Below are positions 22,354 to 33,294 of a DNA stretch of 64,000 nucleotides, in pieces; position 1 is the stretch's first letter, and every line of letters starts with the position of its first letter. Location: assembly GCA_958295665.1 (NCBI GenBank), contig OY282560.1:54126333-54190332 (forward strand), written 5' to 3'. The position numbers and the translations under genes were made by a program. The notes below the pieces were generated by a model. The model saw only the letters and a program-made list of their open reading frames with translations. It was not told the origin of the DNA and made no database searches. This DNA comes from Tipula vernalis. Its lineage: Eukaryota; Arthropoda; Insecta; Diptera; Tipulidae.

Positions 22354-23872
22354 ATGATGAGAACGTGCGATCAGTCAGGAGGAGTGGGAGTGACCGAGAA
22401 AGGAAATTACCAATATACGCATCTTCGAGATTATGAAGTAACTGGTTTATACACTAATTATATGAAGAACGATTTGCCAAACAATTATAATGATATAGTA
22501 TCCCACTCTGAATCTTATGAGTGGAATTTAGCCGTAAAGAGTGAAATTGATTCACTGATTAAAAATAGAACTTGGGATTTAGTAAAGAGGCCGGAAGGTG
22601 CAACAATAATTAAAAGTAGATGGGTTTTCAACAAAAAGAAGATTGGAAATAACAATGTCCAATATAAAGCAAGATTAGTCGCGAAGGGGTACCTGCAGAA
22701 ATTTGGAATTGATTATAATGAGACTTACGCACCGGTGGCAAAAATGTTAACTATAAAAACATTGTTATCAATTAGCAATCATTTTAATTTTTATATGGTG
22801 CAAATGAATGTTAAGACTGCATTTTTAAACGGGAAATTACAAGAGACCATATATATGGAACAACCAGAAGGATTAAACGGTAATAGTTCGGATATGGTAT
22901 GTAAATTGAATAAGTCTTTGTATGGGTTAAAGCAATCATCAAAGTGCTGGAATGATGAGTTTAACGTATATGTTTTAAGTCTTGGTTTCACGCGTTCTAA
23001 AGTGGATAATTGTTTATATACGATGAAATTTGGTGGTATAAAATGTTACATTGTTTTATATGTTGATGATCTAATAATCGCGTCAAATGATATGGATGAA
23101 ATTAATAAGATTAAAAAACACTTATCTAAACAGTTTGAGATGAAAGATTTGGGCAGCTTAAAGAATTATTTGGGATTGGAAATTGAACGAGATTATAAAA
23201 ATCAAAAAATTGGGGTTAATCAACATCATTATATTGAAGAAATATTAATACGATTTAATATGGAAAATTGTAAACCTGTAAATACTCCAATGGAACCCTA
23301 TCTTAAATTAGAAAAGTGTGATAAAGAAAATTTGTTAACTAAGAAGCCGTATCGCGAATTGATTGGTAGTCTAATGTATCTTGCATTGGGTAGTCGACTC
23401 GACATTAATTTTGCGCTGAATTATTTAAGTAAATTTGTTGATTGTGCATCAGACACACATTGGGAGTATGCTAAACGTATATTAAAATACCTGAAAGGAA
23501 CCAAGTATCACAAATTGATGTACACTAACAATGGTGGGAGTGATCAAATAATAGGGTATGCTGATGCTGACTGGGGAAATGATGTCATCGATAGGAAATA
23601 TGTATCCGGATTTCTATTCAAGGTTTATGAAAATGTTGTGTCTTGGACAACAAAGAAACAAAGCACGGTTGCATTATCATCGACTGAAGCTGAATATGTG
23701 TCAATGGCAATGGCACAACAGAGGCAATTTGGTTAAAACAATTATTGCAGGACATGGGCATATGGGATCTTCAGAAGATTTTTCTATATGAAGATAATTT
23801 AAGTGCAATCAGCATAGCTATAAATATGGATAATAATAAGCGAACAAAGCATATTGATATTAAATATCAATA
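22354..23872 (+). pseudogene. copia reverse transcriptase and RNase H
   Basis: RT is intact in one frame to 23736: WVFNKKKIGNNNVQYKARLV, YAPVAKMLTIKTLL, MNVKTAFLNGKL, QPEGL, KSLYGLKQSSKCWND, and the catalytic LYVDDLIIAS. RNase H follows (GYADADWGNDV, KKQSTVALSSTEAEYVSMA). A frame break after AMAQQ moves the rest into another frame (AIWLKQLLQDMGI, EDNLSAI, RTKHIDIKY), which ends just before the expected KYV...DIFTK motif, where sequence jumps to the 20-bp LTR end. The linker before RT (22321-22440) also changes frame. Confidence 0.88.
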
Positions 23873-23952
23873 AAAGAAAAGATTGATAATAACGAAATAA
23901 ATTTGAAGTACGTACTTATACTGCGGTATAAATTCAATAATTAAGTAATGGT

Positions 23953-24914
23953 ATGATTGTTACTAACACATTTGCTACCAGACCAGTAAGTGGTAATATC
24001 TTGGATCATGTTATTAGCAGTTTTCTTAATATAGAACGAGTTTTTAACTCAACAATTGAATCTGATATCAGTGATCATAGCTTTATTTTTTCAAAATTCG
24101 TGTTTAAACCGAAATACATAAATAAGGAATTAAAAAAGAAAACGGTAAATTATGACAAAGTGAATCAATACTTCGATGAATTTTTATTTTCAACCTCATT
24201 TGACACAATCCTGATTCAACAAATATAATGAGTTGGTTGGTAAATTTTTGAAGTCTAAACAAGTACAGGTGAAAATGAAAAATGCTAGTATTTGTCCCTG
24301 GATGAATCTAGATCTTTCGAATCTAATAAAAGAAAAAAATCGCACATACTCAAAAGGTTTAAACAAAGCACAAACAACTCTGCGTTAAAGGACTGACTAG
24401 ATTTGCTCAATAGCAGGATCAAATCTAAAAAATACTACGCAAAAAAATTGTATTTCAAAAATTTGTTTAATAATTTAAATCAAAAGGAAGTATGGAATCA
24501 AATAAATCAATTCATAAAGCATAATACTAAAACGGATATCCACTCCATTGTACAAAATGATGTCGAATACAAAGACCTTCCCAGTATTGTAAATATATTC
24601 AACAGCCATTTTGTAAATGTTGGCAACAGCCTCTCTTCTACAAGTAATGGTAACACTGAATTATACAATCTGCACAATAACAGCCCGAATTCATTTTTTT
24701 TTTGCGCCCAATCTCTGTTACGGAAACATATAATATAATTAATAATTTAGACAATAATAAGGGCGGTGGGTATTATAATATTCATAATACTGTTATAAAA
24801 CATAACTCAGCATTCTTTTCTCAAATATTGACGGATTTTTTCAAGGTAGTGTTTGAAACCGGTATTTATCCTGATTGTTTGAAGATTGCAAAAGTGAAAC
24901 CAATATTTAAATAA
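23953..24914 (+). pseudogene. LINE ORF2: endonuclease end and linker
   Basis: First 90 residues carry RPVSGNILDHVISS and SDISDHSFIFSKF, the last catalytic motif of the endonuclease. After frame changes, 24403-24738 (MLNSRIKSKKYYAKKLYFKN, KEVWNQINQFI) is the linker and 24740-24914 (NNKGGGYYNIHNTVIKH, GIYPDCLKIAKVKPIFK) is the start of RT. Stops at about 24227, 24390 and 24913. Confidence 0.75.
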
Positions 24915-26160
24915 GGAGACTGCAAAGCTGCTAGTAACTACCGACCAATTTTTGTCTTGTCTGTGTTTGACAAAATACTTGAAAAATTAATTGCAACTCG
25001 CCTGACTGAATATCTAAACGCTTTAGATTTTTTTTACTGTCATCAATATATGGTTTTAGACAGGGGTCTGGCACAGATACCGCTTTAATTGAGATTACTG
25101 ATCTGATTTACCGAGCTTTCGATAATCAGGAGTGTATATGTGGTCTATTTTTAGATCTGCATAAAGCGTTTGACTGCATTGATCATCATCTACTTCTAAA
25201 TAAGTTGTATTGATATGGCTTTTGATGAGTTATATTCAAAATCGTAAACAATTTGTGGCTTTAGATGGTGTAATTAGTAGCACTCTAACTATTAATTGCG
25301 GCGTCCCTCAGGGTAGTGTACTTGGCCCTATTATATTTCTGATTTTTATAAATGATATATCACACCTACCTCTGGCTGGGAAAATTAGAATGCTTGCTGA
25401 TGATACCGCAATATTCTATAATTCCAAAGATTGCTTCGAAGCCATGACACACATGGAAACCTCAACAAAACCAAATTTATTATCTTTCAATCCCCATTCC
25501 TCCCTCATTGTGATTTCCAACCCTTGCAAGTTTCAAATGGTATTATCGAGGGAGTTGATAAACTCAAATATCTTGGAGTTTTACTTTATAAGCATATGGC
25601 TTGGAATGAACACATTCATACGTTGAGTTTAAAAGTCAGTCCTTTTATTTATTTGATTAAGAAGCTTGCTTCCTTTGTTCCACAACATATTCTAAAAATG
25701 ATTTATTCTTCATTTATTCATACAAGATTCTGTTTTGCGATTACTTGTTTTTTGGTCATATTGGAAAATGAAAGATAAAAAGGTTGCAAATTTTACAAAA
25801 CAAAAGCTGTAAAGCTATCTATAGGCTTCCACACTTGTTTCCCTCCATCGAGCTGTATAAGAATGTAACTGAAGGAATCCTGCCAATAAACGCATTATTC
25901 CAATTTCATGTTTCACTATATATGTATAAATGTTTGCGGTTATCATCAACGCTATCAAACATTGAGTTTAAGTATGTAAATCATAGCCATACAACCCGTC
26001 GTTCTAATCTTTTAAAATGTTATAAAATCAAAACTGAATTTGGTAGAAAATTCATATCGTACTTTGGTCCATATATATATATAACCATTTACCGACTGTT
26101 ATTACTAGATCTGTGAATGTTCACAATTTCAAGAAAACTTTAAAGACGTATTTGGCTGAA
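24915..26160 (+). pseudogene. LINE reverse transcriptase, broken
   Basis: RT blocks appear in changing frames: FDKILEKLIATRL (about 24970), LFLDLHKAFDCIDHHLL (about 25150), GVPQGSVLGPIIFLIFIND (about 25300), LADDTAIFY (about 25395), KLKYLGVLLYKHMAW (about 25555). The tail 25784-26116 (MQILQNKSCKAIYRL, NHSHTTRRSNLL) is the usual post-RT region. LADD replaces the more frequent FADD. Frame breaks at about 24915, 25050, 25210 and 25480. Confidence 0.8.
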
Positions 26161-26316
26161 CGGGTCGAAGATTATCTTTAACGCGACATATTATCTGTAT
26201 CTTTTAAATTTGTTTATTCACCTTATTTTATTTTATTATAATATATTTAACGTTCAGTTTATTACTAAATTGTGTTTTTATATCTTGCACATTATTTCTG
26301 TCTAATTTTTGTTTTA

Positions 26317-26373
26317 GAGGAGAGCTGATTAGCTTTTAAAGGACTATAAATCCATTAGCTATCCGCTCTCCTC
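26317..26373 (+). other. Stem-loop in LINE 3' UTR
   Basis: GAGGAGAGC at 26317-26325 pairs with GCTCTCCTC at 26365-26373, extended by GATTAGCT/AGCTAT pairing toward the loop. It lies 150 bp before the AAATC tail, so it is probably the RT recognition hairpin of this LINE family. Confidence 0.55.
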
Positions 26374-26511
26374 AAAACTTTTAGTTTTAGTTTAGTGTTA
26401 AAATTAATAATTTTAATTAATTTCAATTTCCATAATATATACATACTGGAAATATTTAATAGTTTCAAATACTACAAAAAATTATAATTAATTACCTTTA
26501 ATAAAAAAAAA

Positions 26512-26532
26512 AAATCAAATCAAATCAAATCA
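26512..26532 (+). repeat. CAAAT tail of the LINE
   Basis: Four CAAAT units after a poly-A run mark the element's 3' end. A short 10-bp inverted repeat (26540-26549 with 26557-26566) lies just outside. Confidence 0.7.
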
Positions 26533-26535
26533 CTA

Positions 26536-26880
26536 ATAACTTGCATTACATAAGTCGTAATGCAAGGCTGGCATTAAAATTTAAAGTTATTTTTTCAACT
26601 GTGTAGTACAAAAAGAATACATTCTGAATATTCCGATATAAATAAAAGAATGGACTAAAAAAAGGAATAGAAGGAATGGAATGAATAAAAGAACGATTTA
26701 CGTCACTTTCGGAATGTCCGGAATATCCAGAATGAATAAAAGAAAACACCCTATAATTCGATTGGATTCTGTTTTTTCAAGTGAGTATGCCTTGCTGTGC
26801 CGCAGTCATAACAGAGTGAACAGTCAAAAAAGTTCGTTTTTTTTTCGTGTAAAATTTATTTCTGCAATTTTATTTAAATA
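26536..26880 (+). promoter_or_regulatory. Upstream region of the secreted-protein gene
   Basis: 345 bp between the LINE tail and the start codon; it should hold the promoter and 5' UTR. No TATA box or initiator can be assigned with confidence. The segment 26620-26760 has repeated GAATG..AATAAAAGAA motifs and may itself be a short MITE-like insertion, which would leave little room for native promoter sequence. Confidence 0.4.
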
Positions 26881-26955
26881 ATGAAAATATATTTGAAAGC
26901 CACAATACTTTTTTACATTCTAATTGGTAATACGTTTCCAAAGGTAAATACACAG
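26881..26955 (+). CDS. Exon 1 of a secreted protein gene: signal peptide
   Basis: ATG at 26881 opens 25 codons: a lysine-containing start (MKIYLK), a hydrophobic core (ATILFYILIG) and a polar end, then CAG|GTATGT, a consensus splice donor at 26956. The exon ends in phase 0. The next exon, 11.2 kb downstream, starts in phase 0 after TTTCCTTCCAG. A signal peptide on its own short first exon before a long intron is common in insect genes. That the two exons belong together is an inference from phase, orientation and lack of any other start for the downstream exon. Confidence 0.72.
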
Positions 26956-29216
26956 GTATGTTGATTTGTGCTATATGCACGATTTCTATAATAATAATAA
27001 TAATAATAATATTGTTCGGTTTGAGCAAAGACCGCATTGATTTCCATTCATCTTGATGATTCGGCACTTACAGGTTACAACAACATATAAAAAAAAAAAA
27101 TGGTTTGGGGTAAAAAATCCACAAAACTGTATAATAGCAATATTAATAATAACAAAATTGTACAAATAATAACAATAATCTTGATAATATAAATTTAAAT
27201 AAAAAAATTCATAACGGAACGTAAATGAATATCTTATGTATACAAGAGTACGTACTCCATTCCAAATCCTCGAGCAAATCTTTTCTTTGTTGTTGTTGTT
27301 GTTGTCATTTTTCCTCCTGCACACGTTACAGTGCCTCTCTCACTGTGTATGCTTGTTAGTTTATGTACGGCACAAACAATTTTTTTGTTAAATAATAATT
27401 GAATTTTCAAATACACATGCACATACTTACAGAGAGAGTTCAGTGAATTTTATGGAAGAAAATTATTTTTAAATTAATACTTTAATATAATGAACATTTT
27501 AAGAAAAGCATCTGCTCACCTTTTTCTTGTATTTTATTGTTTGGGTATTTGTTTCCGTTTTTTGGTCGATTGTTGTTGGTGATTTCCTTTCGCAAAAAAA
27601 AAATGAATTAAAATTTGCATATCCATAGAAATATGTACGTATATCCGTTTTACGTTCTAATTTTGTATTTCATAGATTTCAAATTTTTTACATCTTTGGA
27701 AAATTATTTCTTCTGTTGATCACTCCCCGTCTTTTTCGCTCAATTAACATGAATTTTCTTTATAATGTTTTGCTTAGTTACTGAAAGTCTAGTAGTCAAT
27801 TTGGCACGTTAATAGTTTATGTATTTTGTAATATGTTCATAATTCGTCTATTAAAATTTCAAACAATTTACCTAAAGTTGCGAATAACGTTAAGGACAAT
27901 AATTGTATTTTATGAATTGCGAATTTGAGAATAAACCAAGACAGTTGGAACCAAAATATTCGAATGTCAGACATTTGTGACATTTACAATTGGGAAGCGT
28001 GTCTATACTAATGGATATCAAAGTATTTCCTAACTTTCATTGAACATGCCATTTGTTGGTGTGAGGTCAAATTCAAGCTCCAAAAAATGCAAAGAATTTG
28101 ATAAAGTTTCAAGATTTTGAGAATATGACATTAGGACGCAGTACAACCGGAACATAATTGTCGTAAACCTAAAACGGCACAAAATAGCTTGTGACTGTTC
28201 AGAAACTCTTTCCAATAGCGTAATGTATCGGATATTGAAAAGAACGACAAACAACTTTTTTAGTTAAGCAGAGAATACTTATACCTATTAAATTCAAAGC
28301 AAGCGGATATTCGGTGAACCAAAGTTAAGCTCAGGGCATATTGATTTGATGCAAGTGACGGAGGCAATACTGTGACGAAGTTACAGGATCAATTATAAAG
28401 AAAATATATTACTGGCGCTCCTGTTTCGGTGACATATTGCACATGCACAAACCATGTCTCGAACATTGTGAACCCAGATTTTACGGTATACAGTTTAGCG
28501 CTTCGCTGCTCTGCGACACGAGATTTTTTGCTACGCCATACTTTTAAACGAAATAGAAAAAGTCAACCAGACCAGATAAATAAAATCGTTTCTATTAAAC
28601 TGAGTAACGGATGACAATTGCAACAGATATTCCGGCTGAAACATACTAAGAGGTATTCAGGTAACCCGACGAAGCGATATCAAACAATCATTGTTACTCA
28701 GCAAATATGAAGAATTTGCTTCTGTAATTCAGGTGCAATCCGATTAGTATTTTCTGATCGAGGAAGATGTACGGATGCAGACGATTGTCAATGAAAGTTT
28801 CCTTATACGAACGTTATTTGGGGTTTCATTGGATCATTGGATATTCGCAACTATGATTCAGTATGATTTACTTATAGCTAACACTATAGTTTTGTCAGTT
28901 GATACACGAGTGATTGGAAAAATATGTATGATTCTGGTCTAAAGTGGTCAGAAAATTGGCTCAGAATGGAGATTTCTCGCGAATACCTCATAATTCCAGA
29001 TATTGCCTTGGATTTTGTGCCGTTGGAGAGCATCTAATGTGTTCTACGATATCTAAAGGAATGAGGGAAAGGACAAGAAGAAGCAGCCTGAGTAGATCAA
29101 GTTCCTCATAGCCATGTTTAAATTCTTTTATTTACTTTTTTAAACAAGTATTGTGAATTTCTTTTATTTCCTTTCCAATCTTTATTTTTGAATTTACACC
29201 GTTTCTTTCTATAATC

Positions 29217-29435
29217 TCATATTAACCAGTATAATAACTCTCGAATTTCCTTCTTTACCGAAAGAAAAATTTGATCAACTACTTTAAAATCTGACTGATT
29301 TGTTTTTTTATCATATTCTACTTTTCTATTAATTTTTGAATGATGTAGTAAATCATTCGCCTTTTTAGGTGCGCTTCTCTCAATCTGAATCTTACTTCCT
29401 CCGCTACCCTTAGTATTATAAACTAAAAACCTCAA
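29217..29435 (-). pseudogene. gypsy pol C-terminal scrap
   Basis: 72-residue frame. NRKVEYDKKTNQSDFKVVDQ then IFLSVK resembles the segment after the gypsy integrase core, where YD.KTNP..F.VGD.VFL is typical. Nothing else of the element is adjacent. Weak but specific pattern. Confidence 0.4.
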
Positions 29436-29870
29436 TTTACTATAAGGGCCTAAATATAAAATTAAATGTTTAATTAAAAAAATTTTACTGGCCCAAAATC
29501 ACACGATAACTATCGGTTAAGCTATAGATTCAGCCATTTCTAGCCAGAAATTGGGAAGTTCTATTGAACTTTGCTACCCTTAGTATTATAAACTATAAAC
29601 CTCAATTTGCTATAAGGACCGAAATATAAAATTAAATTCAACAAACAAATCGTTCATTTAACTAAGACCCTATATATTTCAGGCCTTTTTTAATTAAAAA
29701 TTTAATTTTATATTTCGGCCCTAGTAGTAAATTGAGATTTTTAGTTTTTAGTACTAAGGGTAGACAAAGTCCAATAGAACTTCCTAATGTTTTGCAAATG
29801 TGTTATTGGGCCAGTAAAAAAATTTTAAATAAACAACTAATTTTATATTTTGGTCTTGCTAGTACATAAT
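29405..29870. repeat. Inverted-repeat (MITE-like) element
   Basis: A segment reading ACCCTTAGTATTATAAACTA with following TCAATTTACTATAAGG (29405-29450) recurs directly at 29575-29620 and inverted at about 29698-29763. The GGCCCAGTAAAATTTTTTT motif beside it (29480s) is likewise inverted at about 29810-29830. Probably a small foldback MITE with a partial direct duplication; ends not defined. Confidence 0.5.
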
Positions 29871-29952
29871 AACTTTGAATGGAACCTGACCAACATAATT
29901 CCCCTATTTGAGTAGCAATATTTTTAATTTTAGTACTGTTTTAGTAAAATAT

Positions 29953-30294
29953 TGTTACGTTTTTGCCTTGTCAAATAAGGTTCGTATCACTGGATTGTGA
30001 ATAATACAAAATCAATTTAATTTATCTCCAACGAATTTATTTATTTCACAAAACTCAGTTTATCAATAAAAATTCACAAAATCACTTTATATAAATTATT
30101 CTTAAATTTTACTGTTCACTTATAATTTTTATTTCCACAAAAACACTTTTTAATTCCTTTTTAATCTTTACTCTATCGCTTACCAAATATTACAAATCCA
30201 ATTCGACTTCGTTCGCCTTTTTATATACACAAACCAAACTTCTAGAAAGCTCATAACTTTTCCAGTTAGAATAGCGTAGAAACATTACGTAACA
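29953..30294 (-). repeat. Solo LTR, gypsy-type
   Basis: 342 bp bounded by TGTTACG and CGTAACA (7-bp terminal inverted repeat). Read on the minus strand it has a TATATAAAAAGG promoter box, then AATAAATAAA near the end, in LTR order. No primer site or internal sequence follows on either side. Flanking tetranucleotides ATAT and ATTT differ by one base, a possible decayed 4-bp target duplication. Confidence 0.65.
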
Positions 30295-31149
30295 ATTTTT
30301 ATCATGGAAAATTCCATTTTAGTACAGTTACACATTGAGCTATTCAATTAACTTTTTCTATTACACACTAGGTGTCACCGTCACAATATTCATCCTGTTG
30401 TGTGCCTAAGTGAAGAATTTACTAAAATTATACTAAAACAATTTTAGTAAAATTGTGGAGACTGTGTTAAAAACTATTTAGCCCGAGCCTTATACAGAGC
30501 TTAAAGCTTTAATAGTAAACTGGATAAAAGAGTCCCAAAGTGATATTTTTTGAAATACCGAACACCAACAATTATTTACGTCTAAAACTGATGTATTTCC
30601 TTTGAACTCCCTTCTGAGTTGAAATACTCCTCTGAAAATTCGTCACGTACTCCGTTTAAAGTTTTCAGAACGACAGCACTGAGTTGACCAATGTTTTGTA
30701 TAGCGACAAAGAATATGATGAATACTGTACGAGTTCATATATAAAGAGGCAGATTCAAAACGAAACAAGACAGAAAATTGAAATGTGGTGTTTGTTTGTT
30801 TTACGCATTTTGATGTCGTTTCAGGAGACATGATCTGATCTGGATCAGATCAAACATGAAAAAATGCGGCTATAATCGACACCCTTAGATTTAATTACAC
30901 GACGATGATGGATTGATGTTTTTGGTCTCTCGTTAACACTATGAAGAATTATCTTCTAATTAGTAAAGGTAATAGGTTAAATTTCCTCTATTCAATATGA
31001 GAAAGCCGATTATGTGAATTGACTATACAAGGCACTAAATTTTATCTTTCACAATTTGTTACTTTTTTCGTTAATCATACATATCGATCATCCAATGAGA
31101 ACTCTTCATTTTCATTTATCCTTTTCAGTATCAACCCACTACGATGGTA
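30295..31149. other. No gene seen
   Basis: Intronic AT-rich sequence. Small inverted stretches (TTTACTAAAATT / AATTTTAGTAAA at 30418-30455) are visible. No supported feature. Confidence 0.4.
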
Positions 31150-31330
31150 TATTTTGCTTTTTCATCCATTACCGAACCAGTTTCCACAAATTTTGCAACA
31201 ATTTTTCCAATGGCTACAATTGACAGACAATTTTCTCTTCGATATTATTTACGAAATTTACTAACAACTTCTGCATGACTTTCACCAAATTTAAAATAAT
31301 TTTTAACAACAAATAACATATGATACTCTA
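31150..31330 (-). pseudogene. Transposase-type helix-turn-helix scrap
   Basis: Minus strand reads VVKNYFKFGESHAEVVSKFR, one stop, then IVAIGKIVAKFVETGSVMD. This F..GES..E..R.F ... I.KIV.KF.ETGSV.D pattern is that of the N-terminal DNA-binding helices of mariner-like and related insect transposases (DUF4817-type). The catalytic domain is missing. Confidence 0.5.
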
Positions 31331-32249
31331 GTATGTCTGTATGTTGTTGAATTTGTCCTTGACCATGGCTGATTGGAAGTTCTTGCCCTCTTAATACAAA
31401 ACTATATAACAGTGCTTCGTAAAGTGAATATGCTTGGAGGTGACACTTTCAGATCATATCCGTCTTCCTTCCGCCACATTAACTTCTTGCGGAAAGAGGA
31501 TTTTCCCATTACAACTTGACCCAAAAGATTCTGAGCTACCTCTCACCGAATTTCTGCCTGTGTGCCTCCATACGTCTTTCTTATATCTTGTTGGCTGATA
31601 CCTTCAGGTTTCCAAGTGCAAACTGTTCATTTAACGTATAATTCGTTTTTGATTGTCATCGCGTCCAAATCTCGCCATTCAATAGTAATTTGTTGCGGTA
31701 GGGCCGGAACCTCCTAGTGCATGATTTATTTTTCCCCGGGCAACATTCACACCGATCTCTTGCGAGAACGTATGCGAAAGAAAGCGCCCTGCTTGTTTTA
31801 GAAGCACGATAGTGTCTCCTTCCTCATTCTGTCCCAATTTTCTTAGTGATTTTGTGATACTGTTAAAGTTAGCCGAAAGTGGTTGGGTGGTTTGGCGTCT
31901 ATTGGCAGGGGGGATCAAAGTTGAGTAGATTAATCTACCAGCTCCGTAACCTTCCAGTAGGGTGCGCATCACGTGTGCTGTTCTGGTCTTGTCATTAGGC
32001 AGCTGCGTGATGGGTACAATTGTCTAAGGGGTAACCTGTTCACAATTCGCAAGTGTACGTACTGCCTCCTCGTGGCAACCACTGGTAACTAAGGCCACTT
32101 GGCACATCTTTGGCCATTTGGCAAAGGCTAAAGTACGGCGCTAAAGGAGAAAACTTTGACAAAAAACCCTAATCTAAGGTGGAACAGCATATGCCGAAAG
32201 ATGAATGGCTGATAGGTTAATCAGCCCAAAATATGCGGACTCTGGATAC
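31331..32249. other. No gene assigned
   Basis: The minus-strand frame 31972-31679 (97 residues, with FSQEIGVNVARG) is unusually GC-balanced for the region and could be a scrap of a mobile element, but I do not recognise it. The rest shows nothing. Confidence 0.35.
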
Positions 32250-32637
32250 CAGGCACCCTGTAGCTTTATTTAGCCTTCCTGTAGTAATGCTGGGTGACCT
32301 ACAGGTGATTTGCAATTCCGAGCAACTCGTAAGAGTAAAATCAAACGGAATACGGGGCAGGAGTAGGAATATACGGGAGTGGGACAACCCTCTCGATGTC
32401 CTTGAGCTCCAATGCTACCGTCTTTCTAGCGGAACTACATGCTGTAGTAAACATCTAGGAGGGAGAGCAATAAGCCCAGATAGTATGTATCACGTACCGG
32501 GAGGCAGTATCGTCAGGTTCATTAAAAACCTGAATATTGACTGGACGGATAATTTAGCAGGGGCCAGCACAATAGATCTTTTAGGTCGCAGTGCGAAGTG
32601 GCTGATCGCCCGCATGGCCCCCCATAATAATAATAAT
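32250..32637 (+). mobile_element. RNase H LINE 3' end, internally deleted
   Basis: In one plus-strand frame, GIYGSGTTLSMSLSSNATVF then LAELHAV (about 32365-32450) matches the RNase H core of the LINE at 12.4-12.9 kb. It then jumps directly to the 3' UTR, which matches the reverse complement of about 11760-11940 (ACATCTAGGAGGG, CCAGCACAATAGATCTTTTA, ATGGCCCNCCA). It ends in an ATA trinucleotide tail at 32625-32643. The foldback-like element begins right after the tail. Confidence 0.72.
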
Positions 32638-33250
32638 AATAATAGCCGAAAGTTGCCAGCCGAACGTGAAAAGTCGATAATGCAGATTGTGTTAGTCCAG
32701 CCGAAAGTAAAAAAGGTAATGAAGATTGCCTAATCCCAACCGAAAGTAAAAAGTCGATAATGCAGAATAAGATATTACCATTCTAGCCAAAAATAAAAAA
32801 TTTAGTAGTTATTAGCCGAAAGTAAACAGGATACATGGATTTAAATAAAAAATTTTGTAAATAAATTTACGTGTAAAACTTTGCTTCGTAGAAAATATCG
32901 GAAAATCAGAAGAATATACAAAATTGGAATAAAGTCAACCTCTAGAGTATATATCTGAAGTTAAATCGTTTTTATGTGATTTGTCAATAGCTATCGAATG
33001 AAAAAAGTCTGTTCAAGGAAAATTCGATTTTCCAAAAATTATTAGAAAATTTATATAAAATCAACCTCTAGAGTGTTATGCCAGGAGATGAATTGTATTG
33101 ATCAGTTCAAGTTTCCCGGGGGGAAATCTCGGAAAATTCAAAAACGTTTCCAGCCGAAAGTAAGAAATGGATGAATAAAGTCAGCCTCTAGAGTGCTATG
33201 TCTGGAGATGGGTTGTATTGATGTGAATTGTCAATAGCTATCGGTGGAAA

Positions 33251-33294
33251 AAAATTCAGTTCAAGTTTCCCGAGGGAAACTTGAACTGAATTTT
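33251..33294. repeat. Palindromic head-to-head junction in the 146-bp array
   Basis: Arms 33251-33270 and 33275-33294 are perfect inverted copies around CGAG, and weaker complementarity continues outward as array homology. This is where array orientation reverses. Confidence 0.85.

Larger units (their letters stand above)
20114..23936 (+). mobile_element. Ty1/copia retrotransposon, decayed
   Basis: Order gag - zinc knuckle - protease - integrase - RT - RNase H is diagnostic of copia. A 20-bp LTR end (CTGCGGTATAAATTCAATA core) occurs before the primer site at about 20114-20133 and again at 23918-23936, directly after a truncated RNase H; most of the 3' LTR and the last part of pol are therefore deleted. 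The 5' LTR start could not be located. At least three nonsense codons and several frame breaks are present. On its right side it abuts LINE endonuclease sequence. Confidence 0.88.
23940..26535 (+). mobile_element. CR1/L2-like LINE fragment
   Basis: From the end of the endonuclease (DISDHSFIFSKF near 24070) through the linker (KIDIHSIVQN region) and RT to a 3' UTR with a hairpin and a CAAAT/AAATC repeat tail at about 26512-26532. It is 5' truncated at the copia LTR end. Many frame breaks. RT lacks an RNase H, and the 3' organisation resembles the LINE at the left end of the window. Confidence 0.8.

Noticed and set aside
27234..27422. Short minus-strand frames around trinucleotide repeats (26988-27320)
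   Set aside because: They are translations of AAT and GTT microsatellites with no conserved motif.
28030..29050. A gypsy integrase remnant around FSDRGRC at 28750
   Set aside because: Only one short motif resembles integrase; the HHCC region, the other catalytic residues and a consistent frame could not be found. Left unassigned.
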